From Pseudarthrobacter sp. ATCC 49987 (GTDB taxonomy: Bacteria; Actinomycetota; Actinomycetes; Actinomycetales; Micrococcaceae), in contig NZ_JAABNS010000001.1 in NCBI RefSeq assembly GCF_009928425.1, positions 930,001-994,000 on the forward strand: DNA of 64,000 nt, read 5' to 3'. Shown in pieces: positions 25,187 through 35,347 of the stretch (its first letter is position 1; every line of letters begins with the position of its first letter). Under the pieces are notes generated by a model. The model saw only the letters and a program-made list of their open reading frames with translations. It searched no databases and had not been told where the DNA came from. The position numbers were made by a program, and so were the translations under genes.

Positions 25187-25831
25187 TTAGAAACTGATCT
25201 GAGCCGCCAGAGCCTCAAGAACCTCTCGTCCCTTCGCCTTATCCCACTGGGAAGACGACGAGGGCAGCGCAACGAGCACGCGCGTGGACCGAACTCCCGC
25301 CACCACCGTAAGAACGTACTCAGAGGTTCCGGACAACCGGTTCACTGCAAACCTAGCCCGTTCCCCCAGGCCAGGGACATCCTCCGGTTCTGTCATTAGT
25401 TTGAAGGGGTCGTCGGCTGCCAGGGACTCGCGGGACGGGTAGGTTGTCACTTCGGTGATAAGGGCGTTTGTTGTCAGGCCGCTTGCATCCAACGCGTAGA
25501 TGCAGGAATCCTTCTTGACTCCGGCCGTGTCCTGCACCGCGGAAGGCTGTGCACCCTGGAGGTCGGACGCCAGGGTGCCAAGCGCCTTCCTGATGGCCTC
25601 CGGGCTGAGGACCTGGCAGGCGGTCGCTGACGGTGCCGGCAGCACGGTTCGCCCGTCGTGCGCGATGCTTGGCGTCGGAGTCCCGGTTGTCCGGCCTCCC
25701 TGAGGAGATTCCGTTGCGGATCCGTGGCCGGTACAGCCTGCCAGGGCGAGCGCGATAGCGAGCGACGTGCAGGCAACTCCCGCCCGGACCGCACTGTGCG
25801 TTTTGCTAGCGGAAAACATCGGCAACGACAC
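25187..25831 (-). CDS. Secreted lipoprotein, DUF3558-like
   Basis: 214 residues with a lipoprotein signal (AVRAGVACTSLAIALALAGC, lipobox LAGC) and then a Ser/Thr/Pro-rich spacer. The mature part starts with a Cys (ATACQVLSPEAIRKAL) and has a second Cys (DSCIYALDA), the pattern of DUF3558/sensor-like actinobacterial lipoproteins; the family call is tentative. GTG 25831 overlaps the end of the L,D-transpeptidase gene by 26 bases; ATG 25819 is an alternative. Downstream partner of the LGFP/L,D-transpeptidase, so probably also at the wall surface. Confidence 0.65.
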   Translation of the reverse strand: MSLPMFSASKTHSAVRAGVACTSLAIALALAGCTGHGSATESPQGGRTTGTPTPSIAHDGRTVLPAPSATACQVLSPEAIRKALGTLASDLQGAQPSAVQDTAGVKKDSCIYALDASGLTTNALITEVTTYPSRESLAADDPFKLMTEPEDVPGLGERARFAVNRLSGTSEYVLTVVAGVRSTRVLVALPSSSSQWDKAKGREVLEALAAQISF

Positions 25832-27767
25832 CCATCACGATGTGGTCGCCGGGGACGGCGCTGTTCATGAAACGCACCACATCAGGTTCGTTCATAGCGA
25901 TGCACCCCCAACTCGGATACCGGTTTGCATGCAGGAAGATTGCGAATCCGGCATTCATGACAATGCTCGAATCCGGCTCGCGGTTGTAGTTGATGACGAC
26001 ACCCTGCCGGTAGTCGTGGGCAGGTCGAGTGGCATAATACCACATGTTCTCGTCCGGGAAAATGTCCGCGCTGGACTCGAAGTACCTGTTGTAATTGGCG
26101 TTGAGCCGGCCGCCCCACCGAGAGTAGGGGTTCAGGGTCAGGTAGTTGAGTGCAGTGCCCGGGTTGCCGAGCCCGAAAGCATCCGTCACTGTGAAAGAAC
26201 CCGTTGGGGAGAACTTGTTGATGGTGGGTCCCGAGGCGACCCCGGGCCTCGCAAAGCCGGATTCTCCGGCCTGGGCCCAAGTTGACCATTCATAGGCGTA
26301 ATGGCCTCCGGATTTCGCACATGTGACAGATGTGACTGGCGACGTGGAGTACTGCTCTGCGATGGCGAACGTGACACGCTGCGCGCCGCCGGTTCCGTAG
26401 TTAACTGACCCTCGGTTTATGGCCTCGCAATAGCCACTGGGCGAGATGTAAAGTTTCGGTCCTGAAATTGGTGTCCAGCTTAGGGAGCCATTCTCGAACC
26501 ACTGTTGGCAACCGCCGCTCCAGCACTTCTCGGTCTCAGTGGGGTACCCCAATGAACCGCTGGGTCCTCCGCGACTCGTCCAAGTGGCGCCTACGGCACC
26601 CCAGACGGTGTTTGACCCCGTGGTTGGGGACCAAAAGAGTTGGCCGCCTTGGAAGTTCTGCATACAACCGCCTGCCCGCAATCCGCAGATTTCGGATCCA
26701 ACGGGGTACCTTAGTCCTCCATTCTGCGCGCCCTGGTTGATGTATGCGGCGCGGTTGGCACCCCAGAGTGGACTGGAACCGGTGGCAGGCGACCATAGCA
26801 GTTGACCACCCTGGAAAATCTGGGAGCAACCGCCGTCGCGAAGGCCGCAAATCTCGGCTCCTGTCGGATAGTGCAGGCCCCCCGATGCGGCGTTGTGGTT
26901 CTTGTAAGCCACAAGGTTGGCACCCCAAACGGGATTGGACCCGGTGGCCGGGGACCAGTAGAGCTGGGCCCCTTGGAAGGCCTGGGAGCAGCCACCATCC
27001 GCGAGCCCGCAGATCTCTGGACCTGTGGGGTAGCGGAGTCCACCGTTCTGTGCCCCATAGTTCATATACGCGACGCGGTTTGCGCCCCATACCGGGTTCG
27101 ACCCTGTGGCCGGCGACCAAAACAGTTCCCCGCCCTGGAACAGTTGAGAGCAACCGCCATCGCGATACCCGCAAATCTCGGCTCTCAGAGGATAGCGGAG
27201 ACCGCCCCCCTGTGCACCAAAATTCTTGTAGGCGACCAGGTTGGCGCCCCATACTGGCTGGGCGCCGGATATTGCCGACCAGTACACGTTGCCATTCTGG
27301 AATGTTCTGTGGCACCCGTCGTCAGCCAGTCCACAGATAATGTCGGCGGTGGCCGCGCCGAGCGCGCCGGAGGCTCCGCCAAGGCCCGACCACACGGCGG
27401 TAATTGCCGCCGCGGCCCCCGGCGGCGGCGTCACTGCGGTGGCGGCCGCGCCCTCAACCGCTGGCTGTGTTGGCAGAGTCCCTGTGGTTGGAGAATTGCC
27501 CGGGGTTACCGCCGGCCGCGGTGACACTGCGAGAGAGCTGTCAGGCGCTGACGGTTTTGGTGTGGCAGTCTCCGGCCCTGTGGCCGGGGGAGTTGTCGCC
27601 GGCGGCGTGGGTTCTGGGGTTGCAGTTGGCGACACCGGAATTTCCATGGTTATTGCCCGATGCATCGGCAATTGGCTCGCCTGTGAAGCACCCGCCGACC
27701 CGAGTATAAGGCCGACAATCGTCAAACCGACGAAGACGCTCCCGGTGACTGGTCGCAATAAGCTCAA
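25806..27767 (-). CDS. LGFP-repeat L,D-transpeptidase
   Basis: About 653 residues. Signal peptide (VFVGLTIVGLILGSAGASQA), Pro/Thr-rich linker to about residue 120, six LGFP-type repeats (about 130-430, each with WG/LRYP and a paired CGLxDGGC), then a C-terminal L,D-transpeptidase-like domain ending HANRYPSWGCIAMNEPDVV with the catalytic Cys in S-W-GC (Trp replaces the commoner His). The enzyme would make 3-3 crosslinks or attach proteins to peptidoglycan, and the repeats would bind a wall polymer. The start is uncertain: TTG 27767 has GGGGGA four bases before it, and TTG 27779 is also open. It is followed by the lipoprotein gene in the same direction. Confidence 0.8.
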   Translation of the reverse strand: MSLLRPVTGSVFVGLTIVGLILGSAGASQASQLPMHRAITMEIPVSPTATPEPTPPATTPPATGPETATPKPSAPDSSLAVSPRPAVTPGNSPTTGTLPTQPAVEGAAATAVTPPPGAAAAITAVWSGLGGASGALGAATADIICGLADDGCHRTFQNGNVYWSAISGAQPVWGANLVAYKNFGAQGGGLRYPLRAEICGYRDGGCSQLFQGGELFWSPATGSNPVWGANRVAYMNYGAQNGGLRYPTGPEICGLADGGCSQAFQGAQLYWSPATGSNPVWGANLVAYKNHNAASGGLHYPTGAEICGLRDGGCSQIFQGGQLLWSPATGSSPLWGANRAAYINQGAQNGGLRYPVGSEICGLRAGGCMQNFQGGQLFWSPTTGSNTVWGAVGATWTSRGGPSGSLGYPTETEKCWSGGCQQWFENGSLSWTPISGPKLYISPSGYCEAINRGSVNYGTGGAQRVTFAIAEQYSTSPVTSVTCAKSGGHYAYEWSTWAQAGESGFARPGVASGPTINKFSPTGSFTVTDAFGLGNPGTALNYLTLNPYSRWGGRLNANYNRYFESSADIFPDENMWYYATRPAHDYRQGVVINYNREPDSSIVMNAGFAIFLHANRYPSWGCIAMNEPDVVRFMNSAVPGDHIVMGVVADVFR

Positions 27768-27855
27768 AGAATCCCCCAAAATCTAATGGCCCGACTGCTC
27801 GAATAGTCCGTGCAGTTTTCTCGAACGCCACGTGTCTACAGCAAACTTCTCAAAG

Positions 27856-27876
27856 TGTACCTGCCGATCAGGTACA
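27856..27876. other. 8-bp inverted repeat between DUF6541 and L,D-transpeptidase genes
   Basis: TGTACCTG (27856-27863), five bases, CAGGTACA (27869-27876). It lies 89-109 bp upstream of the transpeptidase start and 40-60 bp downstream of the DUF6541 stop, so it could be an operator of the former or a terminator of the latter. There is no T-tract. Confidence 0.5.
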
Positions 27877-27915
27877 TGCAGGGCGGTGGGAGGGATACCG
27901 TAAAGAAAGTCGCGC

Positions 27916-29889
27916 CTAGCGGCATCCGACTATTTCATAGAGCCGCGCGTTGCCGCGTTTCTCCACGAGCCGGAAGGAAGGCCGGCTTTCGAGGTTAGAA
28001 ATTCCCGTATATGGATGGGATCCCCCGTGTACTTCCAATTTGCCGAAGTCGAGAACCCAGTAGCTTTTCAGCGTACGAACCGCATCGCAGACCGTTGGGT
28101 CCGAATCCAGCTGATTCAATCTTCGTTCGATCAGCCTGACAGTCTCAGATGGTTCGCCCAGCATGTGCGGTTCCAATGTTTTTCTGTCGCTCAGCGCGTA
28201 AACCAGGGATGCGCCGGTCCATGGATTGCCGATGACGATTTCGTCGGAGGGCACGTGCTCGTCGACTGCAGCCAGCAGTGCTCTCTCGTCCTTTGAGAGC
28301 AATTTGGAGTCATCGGTCAACCGATAAGAGTTGGCGCCGTTGCTGACTTCCGGTTCGACCGTCTGAAATTGTGTTATGCCTGCGAAAGAAACCCAGACTA
28401 AGGCCACACTTCCCGCGTAGGCGAAGCGCCGCCATGAGCTAGGAAGCGCGCGCAAGATTGCGGTGCCATAGGCTTTGTACCGGCTTACCGCAAGCCCGGC
28501 GATCCATACGGCGCCTAGGGCCACCACGGGCACTGTAACAACCGGCAAGAGCGCCGCGATCCGGTTGCTGTCGTTGTACCACCCTCCGGTAAGGAAGGAG
28601 CGGAAGCGTCCGAACCACATGCCGCTGACCACAACGTACAGGGCGACGGCGGCCGTGAACGACATCAGGAGGGGCCAAAGCCGCCTCGCTGAAGCAGCAA
28701 CACACACCCCTGTCACCGTGAGGACGGCGAGAACGACGGGCATGGGGCGGCCCATTCCGGAAGCCGTCACAGCCTCCCCGAAGGCTTGCGATAAGGATTG
28801 GATAGGCGGCCAGAAAGCGGCCTCCGCTTCGGGCCTCAGTGCCTTCCAGAAAATATAGGCACCAAGAACGAAGCAAAGCATCACTGCAAACGGAAGAACA
28901 CGGGACAATGGTTTCGCGGTCTTTGGTACAAGTGCGGCGTTCCACGTGATGAGGCGCTTCAAGACCCAAGGCGTCCCGAATGCCAGCAATGCCAGGAGGG
29001 CGGAGGGGTGTGCAAGTGCTATCCCCGGGACGGTCATTGCCAATACAAGAGCAGAAGAGCCAATTCCATGCCTTTCGGCGTTGCCCGTATCCAGTACTGA
29101 GACGACCAGACTTAAGGCAAACGGCAGGACAGCAGTGGCAAGCATCAGGGGATACAACACGCCAAAGTCCAGCAGCAAATAGGGAAACTGGCTGAAGCCG
29201 GCCGCCGCAATTGCCGCAACCCATGTGGCCACGGGGTTTGCCCCCAGAATGCGTCGGGTGAGGTACACGCATCCGGCAGGCCAAATGAGCGCTCCAATGA
29301 GCACATTGCAGACATTGACAACGCCGGGAATCGGGAGCGCTGTCAGCTGAACTGTGAGCGAAACGAACGCATGCCATGCGGCCGGATAAATGCCCGGGTG
29401 CCCGGTACTATCTACGAGGTTACCGATCGTCAGGGACGAGGCAGAGCCCGTGTCAAGAATGAATCTGATGGCATTGAGGTGGAAAACATTGTCGAATGTT
29501 TGCGAAATGTTGTCGGGCGATTCGAAGATCGAAATAATTCGAAAACCCACTATTGAGCCGCTGACGATCAGCGACGCCGGGACCAGCCACGCGCGTCCCG
29601 TAGAAGAAGTCAGGGCCGGAGTTCCGCGGGGTGGCCAAATCCATCGCCGCAGGGCAAGCCCAACAAGGCAGGCAAGTACTGATAAGCCGGTGACTGCCAG
29701 GATTGACCAGGGAATCCCTGCTGCCGCCGCAAGCACTGCCGATGCACCAATCAGCGAAACGCTCAACGGCCCGGCTCCCGCCCAGAGCATCAAGCCGCGG
29801 GCACCAAAGGCATATCCCGCGCCGAGCCCTGGCAGGAGCAGGATGCAGGCCCCCGTCAGGAACGCGGGCACGTAGTCGAACCAACTCAT
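27916..29889 (-). CDS. DUF6541-type polytopic membrane protein, copy A
   Basis: 657 residues with about 12 or more membrane helices and a C-terminal soluble portion. The signature segment ISQTFDNVFHLNAIRFIL follows the first helices, as in DUF6541 proteins, which look like GT-C glycosyltransferases that use lipid-linked sugars; activity is inferred from fold and context only. It is paralogous to the next gene (same length; matching VFHLN.R blocks and similar C-terminal GNPWTGASLVYALSD versus GDPWNGSGLAYLYSG). ATG 29889. The two copies are 31 bp apart and probably co-transcribed. Confidence 0.75.
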   Translation of the reverse strand: MSWFDYVPAFLTGACILLLPGLGAGYAFGARGLMLWAGAGPLSVSLIGASAVLAAAAGIPWSILAVTGLSVLACLVGLALRRWIWPPRGTPALTSSTGRAWLVPASLIVSGSIVGFRIISIFESPDNISQTFDNVFHLNAIRFILDTGSASSLTIGNLVDSTGHPGIYPAAWHAFVSLTVQLTALPIPGVVNVCNVLIGALIWPAGCVYLTRRILGANPVATWVAAIAAAGFSQFPYLLLDFGVLYPLMLATAVLPFALSLVVSVLDTGNAERHGIGSSALVLAMTVPGIALAHPSALLALLAFGTPWVLKRLITWNAALVPKTAKPLSRVLPFAVMLCFVLGAYIFWKALRPEAEAAFWPPIQSLSQAFGEAVTASGMGRPMPVVLAVLTVTGVCVAASARRLWPLLMSFTAAVALYVVVSGMWFGRFRSFLTGGWYNDSNRIAALLPVVTVPVVALGAVWIAGLAVSRYKAYGTAILRALPSSWRRFAYAGSVALVWVSFAGITQFQTVEPEVSNGANSYRLTDDSKLLSKDERALLAAVDEHVPSDEIVIGNPWTGASLVYALSDRKTLEPHMLGEPSETVRLIERRLNQLDSDPTVCDAVRTLKSYWVLDFGKLEVHGGSHPYTGISNLESRPSFRLVEKRGNARLYEIVGCR

Positions 29890-29920
29890 GCTGCTGCCGT
29901 CCTCTGCCCAGATTCCACTT

Positions 29921-31894
29921 TCAGCTCCAGCACGCGGTTATCCTATACAAAGAGGCAGTTCCAACGGCGGTGACCAGGCTGAAACCCTTGGCATGGTCGA
30001 TATTGAAAAGGCCATCGTATTGGGCATCCTTTGGATAGCCGTGTTGGAACGGCTGTTGAGTTGACTGCAGGACATAGTGAATGTTTAGCGACCGAACGGC
30101 GTCACAGACCTCGGGACGCTTGGAAACCCACCGCAGCGAGCGGGCCACGAGGTCCTTCGCCGGAGTCATGGCCGTGAAAATCTGGTTGAACGTCATGTTT
30201 GTGCCTGAATAGAGGTAGGCCAGTCCGCTCCCGTTCCACGGGTCGCCGACTACGAATTCGCTCGGGCCTACGAAGTCGCCCAGCTTCTTGTACAGCTCCA
30301 GTTCGTCGGAGGACATCATGGCGGAGGTCGGCGTAATGGCGAAGTTTCTCTTCGCCGAATCAATGGCCGGCTGCGTTGAGACGGCGAAGGACACTCCCAG
30401 GACCACCACCGTTAGCAACGCGATGATCAAATTGGCGGCGCGTTTTCGCGGAGTTCGTTTGAGGTCGGGGATGCGGCGGTTGATCGTCTCGGCGAGTGCA
30501 GTCGCTCCGGCGACAGACATCGGAAGTGCTACCAGTACAAAGCCCGCAGCCAGGCGGTTGTAGTCGTCATACCAGACACCGGTGAGGAAGGACCGCAGCT
30601 CCGACGGCGGGAAGCCCGCGACTGCGACAAATAGCAGGCCGAAGAGCAGGTACGAGGCAACGAACCACCGCTGGGTGTTCTTTCGCCACACAGCAACGGC
30701 GCCGATGATGACCAGCGGTGCCACGGCAAAGGATGGAAGGTTCCAGGAATGCGTCACCCACAATGCTTCGCCGATCGCCTGCTGTGGGTTCTGGTAGGGC
30801 GGATTGAACTGTATCGCGGACAAAGGCTGGGGGCGTAGGGTCAGCCAGGCCAAGAGTATGACGGTCACCGACAGAGGGGAGGCGACCTGCCTCCAACCCA
30901 GGCCGCGGAGGCCGCCTTGCAAGGGGAACAGTCGCGACTGCTTCAGCCAAGAGCCGATGATCATGGGAAGAACGAGGCCAAGGACCAGCAGAACGCCGCT
31001 GGGGTGGCTGAAGAACATGCCGGGGACGGCGATGAGGAGTAGAGCCGCGACCATTCCTGGGTGGAAGCAGTCCCCGCTTCTCGTCCTCCGGAGGAGAATC
31101 ACTACCAGGCCGGCTACCGGCAGTACCAGCGCGGTGGACAGCAAGTTCGGATACAGGACGCCCCAGTCCAGCAGGCGGAACGGAAAGGTTCCGAAGCAGG
31201 TGATCAGGAGACCCGTTCCGAGGATATAACGCCGGCCGTTTCCGAAGAGCTGGCGGACAAAGAAGACTGCGCCCAAGGGCCAAACCAAGGCACCGATGAT
31301 CAGGTTCAAAGCAATGACGGATTCCGGAATTGAAGCACCGGAGGCCGTCGCGATCAGTGCAGCGAAGGAATGCCATGCTGCGGGGTAGGCAGACGGAGGG
31401 CCGCCGTTGAGCCCCAGCGATGCGGAGAAGATTGACCCATCGCCGCTGTCCACCATGTATCTGACAGAGTTCAGGTGAAACACACCATCGGTGGTCTGTG
31501 AAATCCAATCCGGTGAGCCGAAGACGTAGATAAGCTCGGCCCCCAGGATAATTGCGGCGACGCCAACTGCGATTGCGATCGTTCCCAAGGGGTTGGGCGC
31601 CGTCGCCGGGGGCGCCGCAACGGGCCACCGGCGCTCCACCAGTCGTCGGAGGACGAACGCCGCCGAGCACGCCACACCGACGAACGCGGCGAATCCCAGG
31701 AGATTCCAAGGGAGTTTTACTACCCAAAGAAAGGTGGAGGCAACGACAACGAGCGACGTGGAAACGACCGGCGCGAGACCGATGGCTGCGGCTGCGCGGC
31801 CACCGGCCGCACGGACCATCAGGAATCCCGGGCCGAGGACCAAGGTAGCTGCCAGCAAAGCCGGAAGTATGATCAGCGGCCAGGTCGTTTGCAT
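29921..31894 (-). CDS. DUF6541-type polytopic membrane protein, copy B
   Basis: 657 residues, start MQTTWPLIILPALLAATLVLGPGFL. About 12 membrane helices and the family block ISQTTDGVFHLNSVRYMVDSG near residue 170. The C-terminal soluble part carries VGDPWNGSGLAYLYSG, matching copy A. It probably transfers a sugar or repeat unit outside the membrane during surface polysaccharide assembly. Upstream is rfbA on the same strand, with a 90-bp gap, so rhamnose supply and these transferases may share transcription. Confidence 0.75.
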   Translation of the reverse strand: MQTTWPLIILPALLAATLVLGPGFLMVRAAGGRAAAAIGLAPVVSTSLVVVASTFLWVVKLPWNLLGFAAFVGVACSAAFVLRRLVERRWPVAAPPATAPNPLGTIAIAVGVAAIILGAELIYVFGSPDWISQTTDGVFHLNSVRYMVDSGDGSIFSASLGLNGGPPSAYPAAWHSFAALIATASGASIPESVIALNLIIGALVWPLGAVFFVRQLFGNGRRYILGTGLLITCFGTFPFRLLDWGVLYPNLLSTALVLPVAGLVVILLRRTRSGDCFHPGMVAALLLIAVPGMFFSHPSGVLLVLGLVLPMIIGSWLKQSRLFPLQGGLRGLGWRQVASPLSVTVILLAWLTLRPQPLSAIQFNPPYQNPQQAIGEALWVTHSWNLPSFAVAPLVIIGAVAVWRKNTQRWFVASYLLFGLLFVAVAGFPPSELRSFLTGVWYDDYNRLAAGFVLVALPMSVAGATALAETINRRIPDLKRTPRKRAANLIIALLTVVVLGVSFAVSTQPAIDSAKRNFAITPTSAMMSSDELELYKKLGDFVGPSEFVVGDPWNGSGLAYLYSGTNMTFNQIFTAMTPAKDLVARSLRWVSKRPEVCDAVRSLNIHYVLQSTQQPFQHGYPKDAQYDGLFNIDHAKGFSLVTAVGTASLYRITACWS

Positions 31895-31984
31895 CGGTTT
31901 TTCATCGCTTACTGTTTGCTCTAGGGCATAGATGAAGGGGCTTTTGTCGGCCCTCTACGCCGGGTTACCGAAGTCTGGGTTCCG

Positions 31985-32860
31985 CTACAATTTCTTTCCG
32001 CGTTCCAGCAGTGACATGAGGTAGCCGCCGTATCCGCTCTTCATCAGGGGCTGGGCGCGCAGGCTAAGGTCGTCGTCCGAGAGGAAGCCTTGACGCCAGG
32101 CGATCTCTTCGGGGGCGCCGATCTTCAGTCCCTGGCGGTTTTCGACGGTTCTTACGAAGTTCGACGCGTCGTTCAGATCGCTAAACGTTCCGGTGTCCAA
32201 CCATGCCGTACCCCGCGGGAGGACTTCCACATGAAGTTTTCCTTCGTCAAGGTAGTGGCGGTTCACATCCGTTATCTCCAGCTCGCCCCTCGGCGAAGGC
32301 TTCAGGGATTTGGCTATTTCTACGACATCGTTGTCGTAGAAGTAAAGTCCAGGGACCGCGTAGTTACTCTTGGGCTTGGCGGGTTTCTCCTCGAGTGAGA
32401 CAGCCCGTCCTTCTTCATTGAACTCCACCACGCCGTAGGCCTTCGGGTCCGCCACCCAGTAGCCGAATATTGCGCCACCGTCTAGGCCGCTGAAACGCTG
32501 GAGCTTGCTGCCCAGGCCTGCCCCGTAGAAGATGTTGTCTCCCAGTACGAGACAGACATCGTCGGAGCCGATGTGATCTGCGCCAAGAATGAAGGCCTGG
32601 GCCAGCCCATCCGGTGACGGCTGTTCGACGTAGCTAAGGCTCACCCCGAAGCGGCTGCCGTCGCCAAGAAGCCTCTTAAAAGGGACTGCATCCTGAGGCG
32701 TCGTCACGATGAGAATATCGCGGATTCCCGCCAGGATCAGGGTCGACAGGGGGTAGTAGATCATCGGCTTGTCGAATACCGGTACCAACTGCTTGCTGAT
32801 GCCCAAGGTAATAGGGTGCAGGCGCGAGCCTGTTCCGCCCGCCAGAATGATTCCACGCAT
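31985..32860 (-). CDS. rfbA: Glucose-1-phosphate thymidylyltransferase
   Basis: 291 residues from ATG 32860 ([16 protein letters not shown]), the exact conserved start of RmlA; AGGGGA lies eleven bases upstream. The longer frame to 32971 is rejected because it would cross the rfbB start region. It makes dTDP-glucose from dTTP and glucose-1-phosphate, the first step to dTDP-L-rhamnose. Key motifs are GGTGSRL for nucleotide binding, [21 protein letters not shown] and [10 protein letters not shown]. Divergent from rfbB, with which it forms the rhamnose pathway. Confidence 0.95.
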   Translation of the reverse strand: MRGIILAGGTGSRLHPITLGISKQLVPVFDKPMIYYPLSTLILAGIRDILIVTTPQDAVPFKRLLGDGSRFGVSLSYVEQPSPDGLAQAFILGADHIGSDDVCLVLGDNIFYGAGLGSKLQRFSGLDGGAIFGYWVADPKAYGVVEFNEEGRAVSLEEKPAKPKSNYAVPGLYFYDNDVVEIAKSLKPSPRGELEITDVNRHYLDEGKLHVEVLPRGTAWLDTGTFSDLNDASNFVRTVENRQGLKIGAPEEIAWRQGFLSDDDLSLRAQPLMKSGYGGYLMSLLERGKKL

Positions 32861-32902
32861 GCCTGCCATCTTCCCCTGAGCCGGTCGCTTTGACCAAACC
32901 GG

Positions 32903-33913
<1,011 letters not shown>

Positions 33914-33916
33914 ATT

Positions 33917-35347
33917 ATGCCGATCGAGTTCTCGAAGAAGCTCACCGCGCACGACACCCCGATTCCCGGCGTCGTCCTCTACGACCTTCCGGTCCACGGC
34001 GACAACCGGGGCTGGTTCAAGGAGAACTGGCAGCGGGACAAGATGGTGGCCCTCGGGCTGCCGGACTTCCGGCCGGTGCAGAACAACATCTCGTTCAACG
34101 AAAAGGCCGGCACCACCCGCGGCATCCACGCCGAGCCGTGGGACAAGTTCATTTCCGTCGCCACCGGCCGGATTTTCGGGGCGTGGGTTGACCTGCGCGA
34201 AGGCCCCACGTTCGGTGCCGTGTTCACCGCCGAACTCGACGCCAGCCAGGCCATCTTCATCCCCCGCGGGGTGGGCAACGGCTTCCAGACCCTCGAGGAC
34301 TCCACCGCCTACACGTACCTGGTCAACGACCACTGGTCCGCCGACGCCCAGGGCCAGTACACCTTCCTGAACCTCGCCGACGAGACCGTGTCCATCGCCT
34401 GGCCGGTCCCGCTGGAGGAGGCCGAACTCTCGGACAAGGACAAGAACCACCCCCGGCTCGCGGACGTTACCCCGATGCCGCCGAAGAAGACCCTTGTCGT
34501 CGGGGCCGACGGCCAGCTCGGCAAGGCGCTGCGGAAACTCTACGACGGCGACCCTTCCGTCGAGTTCGCCGGCCGGGCAGAGTTCGACCTCAGCGACGAG
34601 GATGCGTTTACCGCCCGGAACTGGAAGAACTACGCCACGATCATCAACGCGGCCGCCTACACCGCGGTCGACGCCGCGGAGACCCCCGAGGGCCGCAGGG
34701 CTGCCTGGGCGGTCAACGTCACCGCTGTCGCCCGCCTGGCCCGGGCCGCCGTCGACCACGACCTGGTCCTCGTTCACGTCTCGTCGGACTACGTCTTCGA
34801 CGGCACCCGCGAGGTCCACGCCGAGGATGAACCGTTCTCCCCGCTGGGCGTCTACGGCCAGACGAAAGCGGCGGCCGACGCCGTCGTCAGCGTCGTGCCG
34901 CGCCACTACATCGTGCGGACCAGCTGGGTGATCGGGGAGGGCACCAACTTCGTCCGCACCATGGCCTCGCTGGCCGAACGCGGCATCGAACCGTCCGTCG
35001 TCAACGACCAGATCGGCCGGCTCAGCTTCACCGAAGACATCGCCGCCGGCATCCGGCACCTGCTCCAAACGGGCGCCGAATACGGCACCTACAACCTCAG
35101 CAACGACGGCGAACCACAGTCCTGGGCCGATGTGGCCGCGGACGTCTACGAACTCTCCGGCAAGTCACGGGACGCCGTCACCGGAGTCAGCACTGAAGAG
35201 TACTTCAAAGGCAAGTCTCCGGCGCCCCGACCGTTGAACAGCGCACTCGGGCTCTCCAAGATTTCCGCCTCGGGCTTCCGGCCGAGTGACGGTCAGGTGG
35301 CGCTGGCAGCTTACTTCGAAGCTTCGGAGGTCTCCCGCCGTGGGTAG
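33917..35347 (+). CDS. rmlCD: Fused dTDP-4-dehydrorhamnose 3,5-epimerase / reductase
   Basis: 476 residues that join two enzymes. Residues about 1-190 are an RmlC-type cupin (DLPVHGDNRGWFKENW, NNISFNEKAGTTRGIHAEPWDKF, IFIPRGVGNGFQTL). Residues about 192-476 are the RmlD reductase (TLVVGADGQLGKALRKL, INAAAYTAVDAAE, HVSSDYVFDGT, YGQTKAAAD with YxxxK). Together they complete dTDP-L-rhamnose. Separate genes are usual; the fusion is seen in some actinobacteria. It sits three bases after rfbB, and the next gene overlaps its stop by eight bases, indicating one operon. Confidence 0.93.
   Translation: MPIEFSKKLTAHDTPIPGVVLYDLPVHGDNRGWFKENWQRDKMVALGLPDFRPVQNNISFNEKAGTTRGIHAEPWDKFISVATGRIFGAWVDLREGPTFGAVFTAELDASQAIFIPRGVGNGFQTLEDSTAYTYLVNDHWSADAQGQYTFLNLADETVSIAWPVPLEEAELSDKDKNHPRLADVTPMPPKKTLVVGADGQLGKALRKLYDGDPSVEFAGRAEFDLSDEDAFTARNWKNYATIINAAAYTAVDAAETPEGRRAAWAVNVTAVARLARAAVDHDLVLVHVSSDYVFDGTREVHAEDEPFSPLGVYGQTKAAADAVVSVVPRHYIVRTSWVIGEGTNFVRTMASLAERGIEPSVVNDQIGRLSFTEDIAAGIRHLLQTGAEYGTYNLSNDGEPQSWADVAADVYELSGKSRDAVTGVSTEEYFKGKSPAPRPLNSALGLSKISASGFRPSDGQVALAAYFEASEVSRRG

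Noticed and set aside
27856..27876. Rho-independent terminator of the DUF6541 operon
   Set aside because: The dyad has only an eight-base stem and no T tract, so it is recorded as an inverted repeat of unknown role.
25806..31894. Three neighbouring reading frames all giving 657 codons, suggesting a triplication
   Set aside because: Only the two DUF6541 genes are related. The L,D-transpeptidase has unrelated domains, and its real start is probably shorter, so its length is coincidental.
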